The notes: a model not told the origin generated them from the letters alone. A stretch of 64,000 nucleotides of DNA from Ustilago trichophora (GCA_900323505.1 OOIN01000002.1:682001-746000); one strand, 5' to 3'. Shown: positions 22,201-31,515, counted from the first letter of the stretch. A program made the numbers and translations.

Positions 22201-24365
22201 AGCACAGATCCGAGCGAACCAAAGGAGCGCGAATGCGAGGCTTCCGGTTGAGAGGCCATCAGACGGTTGACTTGAGGACTCGACTTGGTGCGGTGATCAA
22301 GCGTCGGACGTTGAGTCTGGGGCTTCTTTGCCGATGTGCCAGAAGGCGAAGATTTGGAGGTCAAGGCCGATTTGAGGAGCGGTACGGCAGATCGAATGCG
22401 GAGCAGCTCCTTTTGCAGTGTGACAATGTCGTCGTCGATAATGACAAAGCTGAAAGGTACGACACGCCTACCGGTAGGATCGATTTGGGTCTCTTGCGAC
22501 AATGACTCCTTGTCGCTATCAGGCTGCTGTGCTCCAGGTTTCGTTTTAGGAACAGGTGGCTGATGAGAAGAGTTGTCGAAAGTGACGGGTACACCAGTGA
22601 CGGGATCCAACACAGCCGTATCGACGGCATCCGATGATTGCGCGGTATCCTTGGCTTGCACTGCTGGAGATTGCACCGGATGCACACGCCTGTCAATGTC
22701 GCTGGTGTAGCTGACAAGCGCAGGTCGACCCGAGGTCAAGGCAACGGCAGTGTGTGCCTGCTTGCCAAAGACGTGATCGTTAGCGTCGAATGAGGACTCG
22801 TCGATACTATCCGAGAAGACAGGAGCAATGTCACAGCCGAGTTCGGACAAAAGGGTGGACAACTGACGAGCAAAGAGGCTGTGCGATGTCGAGTATAGTG
22901 CGACCTTTTTGCCTTGCAATGAGAAGGCAAAGTCGATGAGCTCTTGTTCGTCAGGTCCGACGATGCGCTTGGAAGACTCGGTCTCTTGTTGTTCCTGCAG
23001 CGAGACGGCCTCGTCGGATTCAGGGAGTTGGCCTACGGAAACATTGATGGAATGCTCAATGGCGACTCTGTCGGGGTATCCGGGGAGCTGGCTAGTCGAC
23101 TGCTCGGTGGTGAGTCGGGCACCGAAGGCGTCGAGGAGAAGCGAGGCAGGGGTGCCTGAAATGGCAGCCATGAGCTCTGGGGTAGAAGCAACGGTGTGGG
23201 GGAGGATGAGACGGAGACCGATGGAAAGAATCATGAGTTTCATCTCCGAGTTGCTATCCGGTCGAACGACGGACTCTTCCTTCTGAGTCAAGGTGGAGGT
23301 GATGATGACGGAGGACTGGACGGGAGCACTGTGAAGGAGCCTCGAGATGCAGCTCATAAAGAGGAAGGTCATGGCGATGCGATCTCCCCAAACAGAGCAA
23401 GAACCGAGCTTGTAATGACGTTGACCATCTGCCGGTTGACCTTGAAGCTTTGGGTTGAGATCGAGAACAAGATCGATCCCTCTGGAAGCGGCGAGACCAC
23501 TGACGACGTCAGCGACCTTTTGAAGCAGCTGCAAGTAATCAAAGTAGGCAAAGTCGGTACCATCTTCGGACATCTGCTGTGTCGTCGAGTTTCTACGGGA
23601 TCCTGATGCTTTGTCCTGAGTTTCAAAGTTGTGAGCTTTGGCGGCGAGCCATTCGAGGGCCTTGCAAGCTTCGAAGAGGGCATTGAAGCTGGTGACGGGG
23701 ACTTGCAAGGTGCTGGCACTGAGACCTTCATCGTTGGTGACGGGAAAGGTGTTGTCGGGGATGAGGGAGCGCAGTAAGTTGAGAGGCATGGTGGCGGCAT
23801 TGCGAAACATGTCGGGTAGGAAGCCAGCATGCTGAGATGCACTGGAGGAAGGATCTGGTTTGTCAGAGCCAGCCGACTTGTTGGTACCGTTGGAGGACGA
23901 GCGCTGCATGGACTGAGGTTGAGGACTGAGCATTGGCAGAGACGATGCCGATGGAAGGAAGGGGGTGCTAGTAGGTGAGAGCTGGTGTCTGCGATCTTGT
24001 TCGATACTGTTGAGAGTGGCGGCGAGCTGTGCGGAGAGCCTTGGATGATCAAGTCCGGGATGGGTTTGAGACTGATCTGGGTGTGAGGTGGCGTCCTGAT
24101 CTGCGCTGGTGATGCGGTCCAAGATGTCACGGTTGGCGTCGTCTACGCTCTTTTGCGATTCTTGCGGGAGAGAGGGACGACCATTGTTCAAAGGTTCGGA
24201 TGGCCACTGAAAAGCGCTTTTGGAAGGGGAGCGTGGTGCTTGTGGTGGCAGCAGGGTCTGATCGTTGGAGTCGGATGAGGTAAAGTTAAGATCAGAAGAG
24301 CCGTTGGGGTTGGAGGAGGAACTGTTGGTTTGGCCCTGACGGCGGTTTGATGGTTCGGTGGACAT
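19254..24365 (-). CDS. SSK1: SSK1-type response regulator with degenerate kinase-like and receiver-like regions
   Basis: Predicted 1703 aa from the ATG at 24365 (the frame runs on to 24437). Near the C-terminus a full receiver domain is present: VLIVEDNPINQRIL (about 1352), phospho-acceptor LILMDIQLPVMDG (D1403), ALTASVL, and FLNKPVSLPW (K1558). An insert of about 100 residues with a Gly run splits it between helix 2/strand 3 and strand 4. This arrangement and the long disordered N-terminus fit Ssk1, which relays Ypd1 phosphate status to the Ssk2 MAPKKK of the HOG osmostress pathway. Unexpectedly, residues about 225-420 resemble a histidine-kinase ATPase domain (RGIDLVLDLNP, then WGDRIAMTFLFMSCISRLL) and about 485-800 resemble a receiver lacking its acidic pair (VALYSTSHSLFARQL, FVIIDDD, IIFFTSMKS, LPKPAGAKRIL). 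Both look inactive. Gene identity is firm for the canonical receiver; the rest is inference. Confidence 0.85.
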   Translation of the reverse strand: MSTEPSNRRQGQTNSSSSNPNGSSDLNFTSSDSNDQTLLPPQAPRSPSKSAFQWPSEPLNNGRPSLPQESQKSVDDANRDILDRITSADQDATSHPDQSQTHPGLDHPRLSAQLAATLNSIEQDRRHQLSPTSTPFLPSASSLPMLSPQPQSMQRSSSNGTNKSAGSDKPDPSSSASQHAGFLPDMFRNAATMPLNLLRSLIPDNTFPVTNDEGLSASTLQVPVTSFNALFEACKALEWLAAKAHNFETQDKASGSRRNSTTQQMSEDGTDFAYFDYLQLLQKVADVVSGLAASRGIDLVLDLNPKLQGQPADGQRHYKLGSCSVWGDRIAMTFLFMSCISRLLHSAPVQSSVIITSTLTQKEESVVRPDSNSEMKLMILSIGLRLILPHTVASTPELMAAISGTPASLLLDAFGARLTTEQSTSQLPGYPDRVAIEHSINVSVGQLPESDEAVSLQEQQETESSKRIVGPDEQELIDFAFSLQGKKVALYSTSHSLFARQLSTLLSELGCDIAPVFSDSIDESSFDANDHVFGKQAHTAVALTSGRPALVSYTSDIDRRVHPVQSPAVQAKDTAQSSDAVDTAVLDPVTGVPVTFDNSSHQPPVPKTKPGAQQPDSDKESLSQETQIDPTGRRVVPFSFVIIDDDIVTLQKELLRIRSAVPLLKSALTSKSSPSGTSAKKPQTQRPTLDHRTKSSPQVNRLMASQPEASHSRSFGSLGSVLMKGENEGHGNGNDKDHDDDDKVDHMDESVSQTIIFFTSMKSYRLVRDTVQPIIDSASFRGVSSPPEIMVLPKPAGAKRILTALHLAEHKPVVRLPFLPIATSPLSPLTTHAKTWWTPDASHKQDGQGIMTLTRRQTASTDADFDTMPSTPWTPIDATKPSETPPTPQVPLTSETLPLAGKPSAQGAGGALTTHTQETAKDAPQGVVSSSAATTTKSAPRSTASRQTGRNVSGNANAVPPAAAAAAAADTSTQKSTNASSAPGSNPSPTSSVLQNRSHPVSSPMPADALEYFSETAAKMGGSAASGMVIQSPDGRPAGIFFQPSVSGSKPALSRGVSASSLRRSHHTPSDHGDRSDSAPRERRLTNRSNASSSASTRGGNEGSQIRASNLPTLSEQRPSIDSTETSAAPQLQVPNGGKYPTGSMFAPQVGIHSVLNSSRPPMTTPLGPSLPTPPAQEAGGGGANDVQQPAAVVGDESRGGSESVQQADMQNPESAAAATSVVESDSAKPVSQSGPSSSKSVEFGTSASAATANAIGAATRKSASRPSTAAKSSTTTAAVAASPSTKTAPAASARHQPRLPFPTFYSSSDATKTKPSAVPQSGFMMGMGFTSSARRGRGPKKAPVREAVLPPIKVLIVEDNPINQRILSMFMGKKKIKYDVANNGREAVEKWKTGGYHLILMDIQLPVMDGIEATKEIRKLERNANIGILPNTPPVEEDGKKAGKAGGGGGGGGGGGEGGEASRLTAKGLVKQGVAGSDSARAGGGKKLNPASVTGSGVGTGSGTALINGIANVSTCRTGGGINPFRASVIIVALTASVLSSDRVEALAAGCNDFLNKPVSLPWLNQKILEWGSMMYLMYSGLSLDEVHSSSDAQDASGKVGGDNKAQLHLGFGYGPAEKAKALANNLHLGDSLKAKKMKKLIQEKAKDMDKPNKDDTLIKKHHHISNKFHSQQQQQHNPDQSQLDTSNTHRPINTSTLKTPK

Positions 24366-25212
24366 GGTCGAGAGGCAAGCTGATGTGCTCAAGCTGTAGC
24401 GGGTTGATATAGACTCGAAAGGAGGATCGTGGAACACAACCTGGCATTCAATGACTAGATGGGCTGATGAAGCGGCCCAAGGACCTTTGTCATTTTGCGG
24501 GAAAGCAAAGTTGGGCTGTGCGTGTGCGTGTGCGCTTTGGCGTGAGTATGGATGAATGCAGTTGATGGCCGAGAATGTGGAATGCAGATGGGTGGTGCAA
24601 TGTACCAGTAGAGTGAATGCTGAATTGATCGAGTGTCGGGTGTTGATGGATCGACTGATGGAGATGGTTCGATGTTGTACTGTTCTGTACTCTGTAGCAA
24701 TGGTGAATGGGTGTCACGATCAGAGAGATGTCTGTGTGTCTGTGTGGAGAAAGTTGACGGCATTTGACGCTCTGACACCGACACACTGCCATTCTGCCGA
24801 TTCCAATCAAATTTCCGATTTGGACATCACAGCCGCGTAGTCAGCCCCGATTCGAGCTGGTCCTCATCCCCCGATCCGCCTCTACCTGCTCAACCTCATA
24901 CTCTCACTCTCGCTCTCTCCTGCCATTGACTTGGGACACGGTTGTGAATGCATGGCGAGTGCACTCGGGATGTCGGATTCAAAAGAGACTGCACGTTAGT
25001 CGAAGTAGAATCACAACCACATCACATGGAATCGATGGAACAGAATGCCAAGAAAGCTGATTTGAAGAATGAGATGCTATACAAGTACACGACTAGTCGT
25101 TGCGATACAAAGACTAATCCAGAATGAGCCCGTGTTGGCTGCAACCGACGGATCTGAATATGGACCAACAAGTCACGCACTTCATACGAGTGGGACTTAT
25201 ACTGGAAGGACT
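24366..25212. other. Intergenic region upstream of SSK1
   Basis: It lies between the SSK1 start and the stop of the bS6m gene, both on the minus strand. It contains a TGTACTGTTCTGTAC motif at 24676-24690. No gene is visible. Confidence 0.6.
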
Positions 25213-25834
25213 CTACTGCCAACCGTATCGCATCGTCTTGCCTCCAAACAGAGCCCGAGCTTCGGGAGCATCTGAATTCGAGTCCAACCCTCCTGATGTC
25301 GCCTTTGGTGTAATCTGGTCGAGCTTGTCTCCAAGCTTGAGTGCCGTCCACTTGATCACTCGTGGATCAGCTCGGAGTCGGTCGTTGAGCGATTTGAGGA
25401 CGGGTGCGTTGGTGTCAAAGTGCATCAACCAGTAGCTGCACATTTCACGTCGCCATTTGGGAGAGATAGATAAGAATGTCAGTACCAGAGCTGGACAAGG
25501 TTGTACTCCTTGCTTCGATTGTTGTAGTATGATGGGATAAACACTCACTCTCCGGTGCTGTGGTATTGCTGATGCCTGCGTGCTCGCTGAGGCAGTCGTC
25601 GCTGTCCCCAGTATTGCACTCCTCGTACTGCGCCTCCATTTTCCAAGATGAGCTTGGATGTCGACTTGACCAAATCGCGAAGAGGAGCCGACTCTGCCGA
25701 TGATGCGGCGATGCAAAGAAGTTCATACAAGCTGTGATGTCAAAGCATGAGGAGATCAAGAGGGGTCAGTGTCGGTCGCTTCATCGCATTGCTTGGAGAT
25801 CTACATAGCGTTGTTGAAGTGTAACTTACGGCAT
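25213..25834 (-). CDS. MRP17: Mitochondrial small-subunit ribosomal protein bS6m (three exons: 25834-25830, 25731-25549, 25435-25213)
   Basis: Predicted 136 aa. No single long frame shows this gene. Exon 1 is just five nucleotides (ATGCC) before a GTAAGT donor at 25829. Exon 2 begins after a CACAG acceptor (25732) and reads LYELLCIAASSAESAPLRDLV to RGVQYWGQRRLPQRARRHQQYHSTG. A GTGAGT donor at 25548 and a TGCAG acceptor ending at 25436 then lead to exon 3 (YWLMHFDTNAPVLKSLNDRL, DPRVIKWTALKLGDKL). The bS6 signature (MPLYELLC, RGVQYWG with an LPQR motif, YWLMHFD, DPRVIKWT) is unmistakable after joining, and the phase is kept across both introns (98 and 113 nt). It binds bS18m in the small mitoribosomal subunit. 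It is divergent from UTP4. Confidence 0.93.
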
Positions 25835-26278
25835 GGTTGAGCGGTATATTCAGCTATACTGTTATCACAGCTGATTCCAAGATGATGTATGAGGATGCAG
25901 CGATGCGATGCTGATGCTGATGGTGATGATGACGATCAAAGAGTAGAGTCTTGATTTCGACATGTCGATGCTTTCACTCAGGTCTTCGCATCGTCACGTG
26001 CGAGTGTGCTTCTCTTTGGGTATTTTCTCTTTTCTTTTTTTTTGCTTAATTTTTCTTTTTTTTTGGAAGAACCCTTTTTTATGCAGTGCATACAGCTCCA
26101 TCAAAAAAAAAAAAATCAAAAAATCGAGAGAAAAAAATCTCAAAAGTGCTGTTCTTCTTGCCGCCCTGCTTACATCGGTACCACCATCTGTACCTTTAAG
26201 TTCGAGGAGCAAGAGAGTCTTCCCAAGGACCTTGCCTCACATACATCCTCGCTGTACTTTCAGCTGTGACAAATCATC
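25835..26278. promoter_or_regulatory. Shared divergent promoter region, bS6m / UTP4
   Basis: 444 bp between two ribosome-related genes. It contains several T and A homopolymer tracts (about 26034-26062 and 26104-26114), common nucleosome-excluding elements of fungal ribosome-related promoters. No other gene is visible. Confidence 0.5.
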
Positions 26279-29200
26279 ATGACCAACCTACAGCACCAAG
26301 ACTCTGGCGCTGATGGTCACCACGCCTCTCTCGCCATCCATCGTGTTCGCTTTGTAAACTGGTCCCCTTCCACCGTCACCGCCCTCGCCGTATCTCCCAC
26401 CTTTGCAGGCACCACTCGCGGCCTTCTAGCCATTGGACGACAGAATGGCAACATCGAGCTTTGCACCTGGGTCGGGCCTCGCGCTGCTCAAAAGTCGGAA
26501 TTCGATGATCGAGCCTTCCAATCCGACGCAGCCGGTTGGGCAGTTCACACCATCCTTCCCGGTCAGATCAACTCCAAGATCGAGCAACTCTGCTTTGTCA
26601 ACCCTCCCAACCACGACGACCTTACCCAGGAACGCAAGCTCCGCCTCTTCAGCATCTCGGGAGGATCCATTGTCACCGAGCACTACATCCCCCTCCACCT
26701 TGCCAAACTCGGCGCTCGTAGAGATGCCGATATCGATGACCAGTCGGAGAACAACAACGCAGCAGTAGCCAAGCCTGGAACCGTTTCATCGCTGTTTGGT
26801 ACAAAGACAGCCTCCAATCTCGACCCGCACTATCCTGGCGAGACGAGGACTTTGCCTTCGCTAGCTGGAGCCGTGTGGAGTATGGCTCCCAGCGCTACGG
26901 GAAGGTATTTGGCGCTTGGATGTGAGGATGGATCGGTGAGGATCATTGATCTCGAAAACAATCGCTTTGAACATTTGGCCAGTACCTCGGCTCAGGATCG
27001 AAAGATTGTACCTCGTTTTGGAAAGGCTAAGGGTAAGGTCATTAGCCTTTGCTGGGGTCCTCCCGTGCGCTCTTCCAAGCGAGCCAAAGCGAACAACAAG
27101 CCTACATCTTCTCGTTCCGACAGCGATTCTGACAGCAGCAGTGATGACAGCGATTCCGATTCCGACGACGACGACGAAGACGAAGCAGACCAATGGCAAG
27201 AATCCTTCCTCGTCGGCGGGCTGGCCCTCTCCACCGCCGTCGTTTGGGACGCCTCCACTGGCAACATCTCGACCAAGCTCTCTGTGCAAAAGAATCGCAC
27301 CGAATCCACCATCGTCTGGAGCGTCGCTACCCTTCCCGATGGCACCATCGTGACCGGCGACTCCACCGGTCGCGTCACCTTCTTCGACCCGCAGACCCGC
27401 ATCCCTATCCCCGAAGCCACCTTCCGTGCGCATGCTGCGTCGTCCGACGTCCTTGCGCTCTGCATCGGTCCCGATGGCAAGACGGTCTACAGTGCAGGTG
27501 TAGATCAGAAAGTTGGCGAATATACCAAACTGGACACTTCCAATGGAAGAGGTCGATGGATTCACATTGCTTCTCGTCGATTGCACGCACATGATATTCG
27601 GGCGCTTTCTTTGGACCCGCCTTATTCTCCAATCGATGCCGCCCAAGCCATGGCAACGGGAAATGGGAGCTTGACACCGAGCAGACTTCCAGTGCTCATC
27701 AGCGGAGGTGTAGATTTCAATCTGGTTCTCACACCCGCCTCTCCTCCATCTGCCATTGTCAAAGCTCAAAAATCTTCCTCTATCGCAGCCATCCCTTCGG
27801 CCACGTCGAAACCCAAACGTACCACCTTGACCAAAGTCGAACAGGAACACGCCTCTATCAACCCTATCTCTTCGAATCCCCTCACCACCTTTGCTGACAC
27901 CACACAACGTCGTGTACCCTTTGTCCCCACCACCTCGCGCTCCGGCCTTCTCGGCGGAGGATCCGTCGCTGCCCTCTGCCCGTCCAAAGGATGGATCGTC
28001 CTTCGACGCGAGCAATCGATCGGAATCTGGGATTTGGGAAGTCGATCCGACTTGCTCTCTATCTCGCGTGCTGTCGAAGCGGGCGAACCCACCCCCCAAC
28101 ATCCTAATTGGGTCAAGTTGTTGGAGATGGAGGTGAAAGTGGATTCCAACATTGTCTGCGTCGCTATCAGCAACAACGGACAGTACCTCGCGGTCTCTGA
28201 TCTGTACGAAACGAAGCTCTTTGAGCTTAAACAGCGTCGACGAGCTCAAGATAGCGTCGAGATTGAACCCAAAAAGATCAAGAGTTTCGGAAAAGTCTTT
28301 GGAGGAAGTGGCGGGGAAACCCGAACAGCACCATCTGCGAGTGCGCTTCGATTCTCTCCGGATTCCACGCGGTTGGTTGTATGTTCGCTGACGGGGGCGT
28401 ACGTGCATGTGTTGGAATTGCCCAGTGGACACAACGACTCGACGTGTAAACTCTTGCGTTCTTTCGGTCAACATCGACGCAGTCCCACCGTCGCCTCTTC
28501 CAATGGAGAGCGTCAAATCGCCGGTCGAACCTCTGCTGCAGATCGAACAGAACGTTCCACAACCAGCATTATTCAACATGCCGAAATTTCCTCCGACGGT
28601 GCTTGGCTTTCTACCATCTCTTCCGATCTTCAACATCACATTTTCAACCTCGACTCATTGACGTTTGGAAGAACGTTGCCTTCTCCTTCGAGCTTACCGA
28701 CAGGAGTGGTGTTTCATCCTTCGACGGGGGCAAAGTTGTGTGGGGTTTTAACGTTGGTTTTTGCATCGGGGGTTAAGGTGGAATTTTGGAATGTGGAGAG
28801 TGGAAAGGAGTTGTCTTTGATCAATGGTGGGGTTGGTTTGAATGGGCAGAGGAAGAAAGAAGTGAATGGACAAGCGGATGGATTGGTGGCCAATTTGAGC
28901 AGTTTGAAGCAGAATTTGCAATTGCGTTTGGCAAGTTTGAGAGATTTCGCAGTAGGTGCACTTTGGGTTGGTACTGATAAGACTTTAAGTGGAAATTTGT
29001 CAGATTATACTTTGATTTTGTGGGGTGCTACTTGGATCTGTACCGCCCGTTCAACCACCACAATCACCACCAACCCAAATGCAAATGCAAATGGAGATGG
29101 AGATGGAAATGGTGATGGAGATGTCGAAATGAAAGACATCATAACCACCAACATTAAACCAGATTATAAATTGGATTGGACCATTCGTACAACTGCCAAA

Positions 29201-29356
29201 TACCAACCTCTTTTACTCGTCGCCCAGGTTCAAGTAGAAACCGAATCATCTCAACAAGAAAATACTTCCCATCTCGTTGTAATCGAAAGACCTTATTTCG
29301 AATTGGCCAAAAAATTACCCCCAACTTTCCATCGTGGTGCCCGTTACGGCGCATAA
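26279..29356 (+). CDS. UTP4: U3 snoRNP / t-UTP WD40 protein Utp4 (cirhin)
   Basis: Predicted 1025 aa, intronless. The N-terminus reads HRVRFVNWSPSTVTALAVSP, followed by RGLLAIGRQNGNIELCTW and a series of WD40 blades across the whole length: LFSISGGSIVTEH, GAVWSMAPSATGRYLALGCEDGSVRIIDL, IVWSVATLPDGTIVTGDSTGRVTFFD and VLALCIGPDGKTVYSAGVDQKV. The order and the entry motif are those of Utp4, a subunit of the t-UTP complex that starts assembly of the 90S pre-ribosome on 35S pre-rRNA in the nucleolus. An acidic Ser/Asp stretch (residues about 275-305) interrupts a blade, and an Asn/Gly/Asp-rich loop lies near residue 940. It is longer than the yeast protein (776 aa), mainly because of such inserts. 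Confidence 0.93.
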   Translation: MTNLQHQDSGADGHHASLAIHRVRFVNWSPSTVTALAVSPTFAGTTRGLLAIGRQNGNIELCTWVGPRAAQKSEFDDRAFQSDAAGWAVHTILPGQINSKIEQLCFVNPPNHDDLTQERKLRLFSISGGSIVTEHYIPLHLAKLGARRDADIDDQSENNNAAVAKPGTVSSLFGTKTASNLDPHYPGETRTLPSLAGAVWSMAPSATGRYLALGCEDGSVRIIDLENNRFEHLASTSAQDRKIVPRFGKAKGKVISLCWGPPVRSSKRAKANNKPTSSRSDSDSDSSSDDSDSDSDDDDEDEADQWQESFLVGGLALSTAVVWDASTGNISTKLSVQKNRTESTIVWSVATLPDGTIVTGDSTGRVTFFDPQTRIPIPEATFRAHAASSDVLALCIGPDGKTVYSAGVDQKVGEYTKLDTSNGRGRWIHIASRRLHAHDIRALSLDPPYSPIDAAQAMATGNGSLTPSRLPVLISGGVDFNLVLTPASPPSAIVKAQKSSSIAAIPSATSKPKRTTLTKVEQEHASINPISSNPLTTFADTTQRRVPFVPTTSRSGLLGGGSVAALCPSKGWIVLRREQSIGIWDLGSRSDLLSISRAVEAGEPTPQHPNWVKLLEMEVKVDSNIVCVAISNNGQYLAVSDLYETKLFELKQRRRAQDSVEIEPKKIKSFGKVFGGSGGETRTAPSASALRFSPDSTRLVVCSLTGAYVHVLELPSGHNDSTCKLLRSFGQHRRSPTVASSNGERQIAGRTSAADRTERSTTSIIQHAEISSDGAWLSTISSDLQHHIFNLDSLTFGRTLPSPSSLPTGVVFHPSTGAKLCGVLTLVFASGVKVEFWNVESGKELSLINGGVGLNGQRKKEVNGQADGLVANLSSLKQNLQLRLASLRDFAVGALWVGTDKTLSGNLSDYTLILWGATWICTARSTTTITTNPNANANGDGDGNGDGDVEMKDIITTNIKPDYKLDWTIRTTAKYQPLLLVAQVQVETESSQQENTSHLVVIERPYFELAKKLPPTFHRGARYGA

Positions 29357-29733
29357 ACAAATCCTCTTCCCCTCCACTTCCACCTTTATCATTTGTACTT
29401 TACCCCTCCCATCTCATCTCAATATCCTTCAACAAGCATTGCAAAACAATACCCTCACAATGGCAAAACTCTGAGAGAAGAAACTAACCAATGATACACT
29501 TGAACATATGTATTAACTTATCACAACACACAAAAAGCCCATTACAACAATCACCAACATATAAAGCCAAAATGAACTTACAAGTTCCTCATCAACGGAT
29601 GATACGCATCTTGATGCATAATCCATCCCTCACCACCACCAGCAGCAGCAGCAGCAGTAGGCGTAGTGTGAAGCATCTGTAATCGTCAAAAGGTTGTGAA
29701 AAAGCAAACGGGTGCAAGGGTAAAGTTGTTAAA
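29357..29733. other. Convergent intergenic region, UTP4 / bZIP gene
   Basis: It holds the UTP4 3' UTR and the end of the bZIP gene. On the minus strand a strong acceptor (TTACAG, 29682-29687) precedes a 31-codon frame that ends at 29578; it could be a final exon of the bZIP gene (see that entry). Confidence 0.45.
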
Positions 29734-30957
29734 CTAGGATTGCCGGTTCCAAGATTTGCATTTCAAATTCATCTTTTCCCCATGCATCTTCCACCTTCCA
29801 CACCTCCTCGCTTCAGCTCTCAAACGAGCATAACAGGGGTGAAGGAAAGTAAAGAGGAAGGGGAGCAACTGGAAAGTTGGAGATCTAGCATCACTGATAC
29901 TCGCCGAGGAACTTGGTATTGTTGTCGTGGTGGACGGGGGCCAGTGGGGGGATAGTTGGTGGTCGAGCCATGTTGTTAGTAGTTCGGCTTGGTGGAAATT
30001 TTGAGGAGGTGGGATGAATGTTTGTCGTTGTTGTTGTTGTTGAGGAGGAGGAGGAGGCAGAGGAGGGGCGAACTGTGAGAATGGTATCGAATAAGGGGGG
30101 TTGGTTGATGCAGGCCAAGGTCTTTCGACATGAGTCAAGGGTAGGCCTTGCGCGGGATCGAAGGAGAAATCTGCCTTTTGGGTGGGGATCTCTACAGTGT
30201 CGAATCGGGGAGTTTTAGGCGAACGATGGGAGACGACAGATGCTCTTGATGAAGAAGAAGCTGAGGGGGTGCTTGACATGTATGCGTGTATCGCTTGTTG
30301 ATCCGGATGTTCGAACGTTGTCATTCCGCTTTCGAAAGCTGTTAGAGTATTCTGCGGCTCGACTGCAGCAGAACCAAGTAAAGGTGTAGACGAGGAGGGT
30401 AGACTGTGGATTTGTGAATCGACATCCTTGGCAAATGCTTGCATTTTGGTCAGCTTCCTCTTCTTGGTAGTTATCGAAGAGGTGTTGCTCCAATTCTCCC
30501 CTTCTGCCTTCCCACTCTTAGCCACTGTCTTTGACTTGCCCAGCGCCTCAGATCCAATTTCACTTTCGTGGAGAGGGGAATCTTTACCCATCTTGGCCAA
30601 TCTCGTCGCAGCAGCAGCGGCAAGCCCTGCTTCAGCTAGCAATGTATGCAGTCGAGCATTCTCCCCTTTCAACCGATCCACCTCATCGCAGAAATTGGAA
30701 GGGCTTTGAGGATTCTTGCAGGCGAAAGAAGAGGAGGGGGAGAGGGAGGAGGAGGGGGAAGAGGAGGAGGAGGAGGAGGAGGAGGAAAGAAGGTCGGAAT
30801 TCTGGGCGCGCAAAGAGCGAACACAGGCTTCAAGAGAGGAAACGGTATCTTCGAGTGATTTGATGTATGCCTTGCGACGAGCGCGTAGATCTGCTTGCGC
30901 CTGGGCGTTGCGTGTCCGTTGTTGCCCTTTGCTGCTGGACGGAGGGGTTGAGGACAT
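29734..30957 (-). CDS. bZIP transcription factor with Ser-rich insert in the zipper
   Basis: Predicted 407 aa from the ATG at 30957; the frame runs up to 31146 but upstream codons lack family character. The basic region RTRNAQAQADLRARRKAYIKSLEDTV (residues about 15-40) has the fungal AP-1-like signature (N, seven residues, R; AQ at positions 4-5). The first heptads (YIKSLEDTVSSLEACVRSLRAQNSDLL) are followed by about 35 mainly Ser residues, then more heptads (CDEVDRLKGENARLHTLLAEAGL). A basic patch (TTKKRKLTKMQ) may be a nuclear signal. The C-terminal half is Pro/Ser/Gln-rich, likely activating. The 3' end is uncertain: the frame stops at 29734, but a good acceptor at 29682-29687 opens a short frame ending in HPLMRNL, so the last about 55 residues may be intron read-through. 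The matching donor is ambiguous. Confidence 0.8.
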   Translation of the reverse strand: MSSTPPSSSKGQQRTRNAQAQADLRARRKAYIKSLEDTVSSLEACVRSLRAQNSDLLSSSSSSSSSSPSSSLSPSSSFACKNPQSPSNFCDEVDRLKGENARLHTLLAEAGLAAAAATRLAKMGKDSPLHESEIGSEALGKSKTVAKSGKAEGENWSNTSSITTKKRKLTKMQAFAKDVDSQIHSLPSSSTPLLGSAAVEPQNTLTAFESGMTTFEHPDQQAIHAYMSSTPSASSSSRASVVSHRSPKTPRFDTVEIPTQKADFSFDPAQGLPLTHVERPWPASTNPPYSIPFSQFAPPLPPPPPQQQQQRQTFIPPPQNFHQAELLTTWLDHQLSPHWPPSTTTTIPSSSASISDARSPTFQLLPFLFTFLHPCYARLRAEARRCGRWKMHGEKMNLKCKSWNRQS

Positions 30958-31221
30958 CCTGATAGTACGACACCAAAGATGTAGAGAGTCCTGCTGTGGG
31001 TGTGATGGTGATGGTGGCGATGGTGGTGATGGTCGAAAAAGGAAATTGAAATCGCGCGGGGTCACCACCGCACTGCACATATTGAGACGCCGCCGCCGCC
31101 GCCTTCCTGTTGACAGTGCGGGATGAGTCAAACCGAGAAAGCTCAACCGATCCGATTTTTAGCTCCAAAATCGCGAGACGCCGCGAGACGCCTCATCGTG
31201 AAAAAGCAACAACGAAAAAAG

Positions 31222-31339
31222 AACTGCAGCACCTAGGATTCCCGCGTGGTCCCCCACCGCAGTACTGACTAGGCGATACCTTGCTTAACTTCGCAGATCG
31301 GACGGGATGCGGTGCTTTCAAGGTTCTATGGCCGCAGAT
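31222..31339 (-). rRNA. 5S ribosomal RNA
   Basis: The minus strand gives a 118-nt sequence with the fungal 5S hallmarks: GCGGCCATAG at the 5' side, GCACCGCATCCCGTCCGATC, TGCGAAGTTAAGC, the box C region and GGTGGGGGACCACGCGGGAA. The ends pair (CTGCGGC with GCTGCAG), forming helix I. A T6 run (plus strand AAAAAA, 31215-31220) directly follows as a pol III terminator. The intragenic A box, intermediate element and C box supply the TFIIIA-dependent promoter. It stands alone between the bZIP and MAK5 genes, consistent with the dispersed, unlinked 5S genes known from Ustilago-like fungi. Ends are set by helix I pairing and could be off by 1-2 nt. Confidence 0.96.
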
Positions 31340-31515
31340 ATCCGAAGCACCTTCCTCGTTGTATATATACAATGAAGGATGCACAAGATTCTGTTGATGG
31401 AAGCTCTTTTGAGGAGCAGGACAGACTATGTATTCCAGAGAAAGAAGAGACATGCTAGGAGGAATTCCTGAAGTCAGGCAAGATTCAAAAGGATGCTGCT
31501 ATGTGTACAAGGTTG

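Noticed and set aside
26861..28639. 592-codon minus-strand frame opposite UTP4
   Set aside because: Despite its length it mirrors the WD40 coding frame, has no family motif, and follows from the codon bias of the sense gene.
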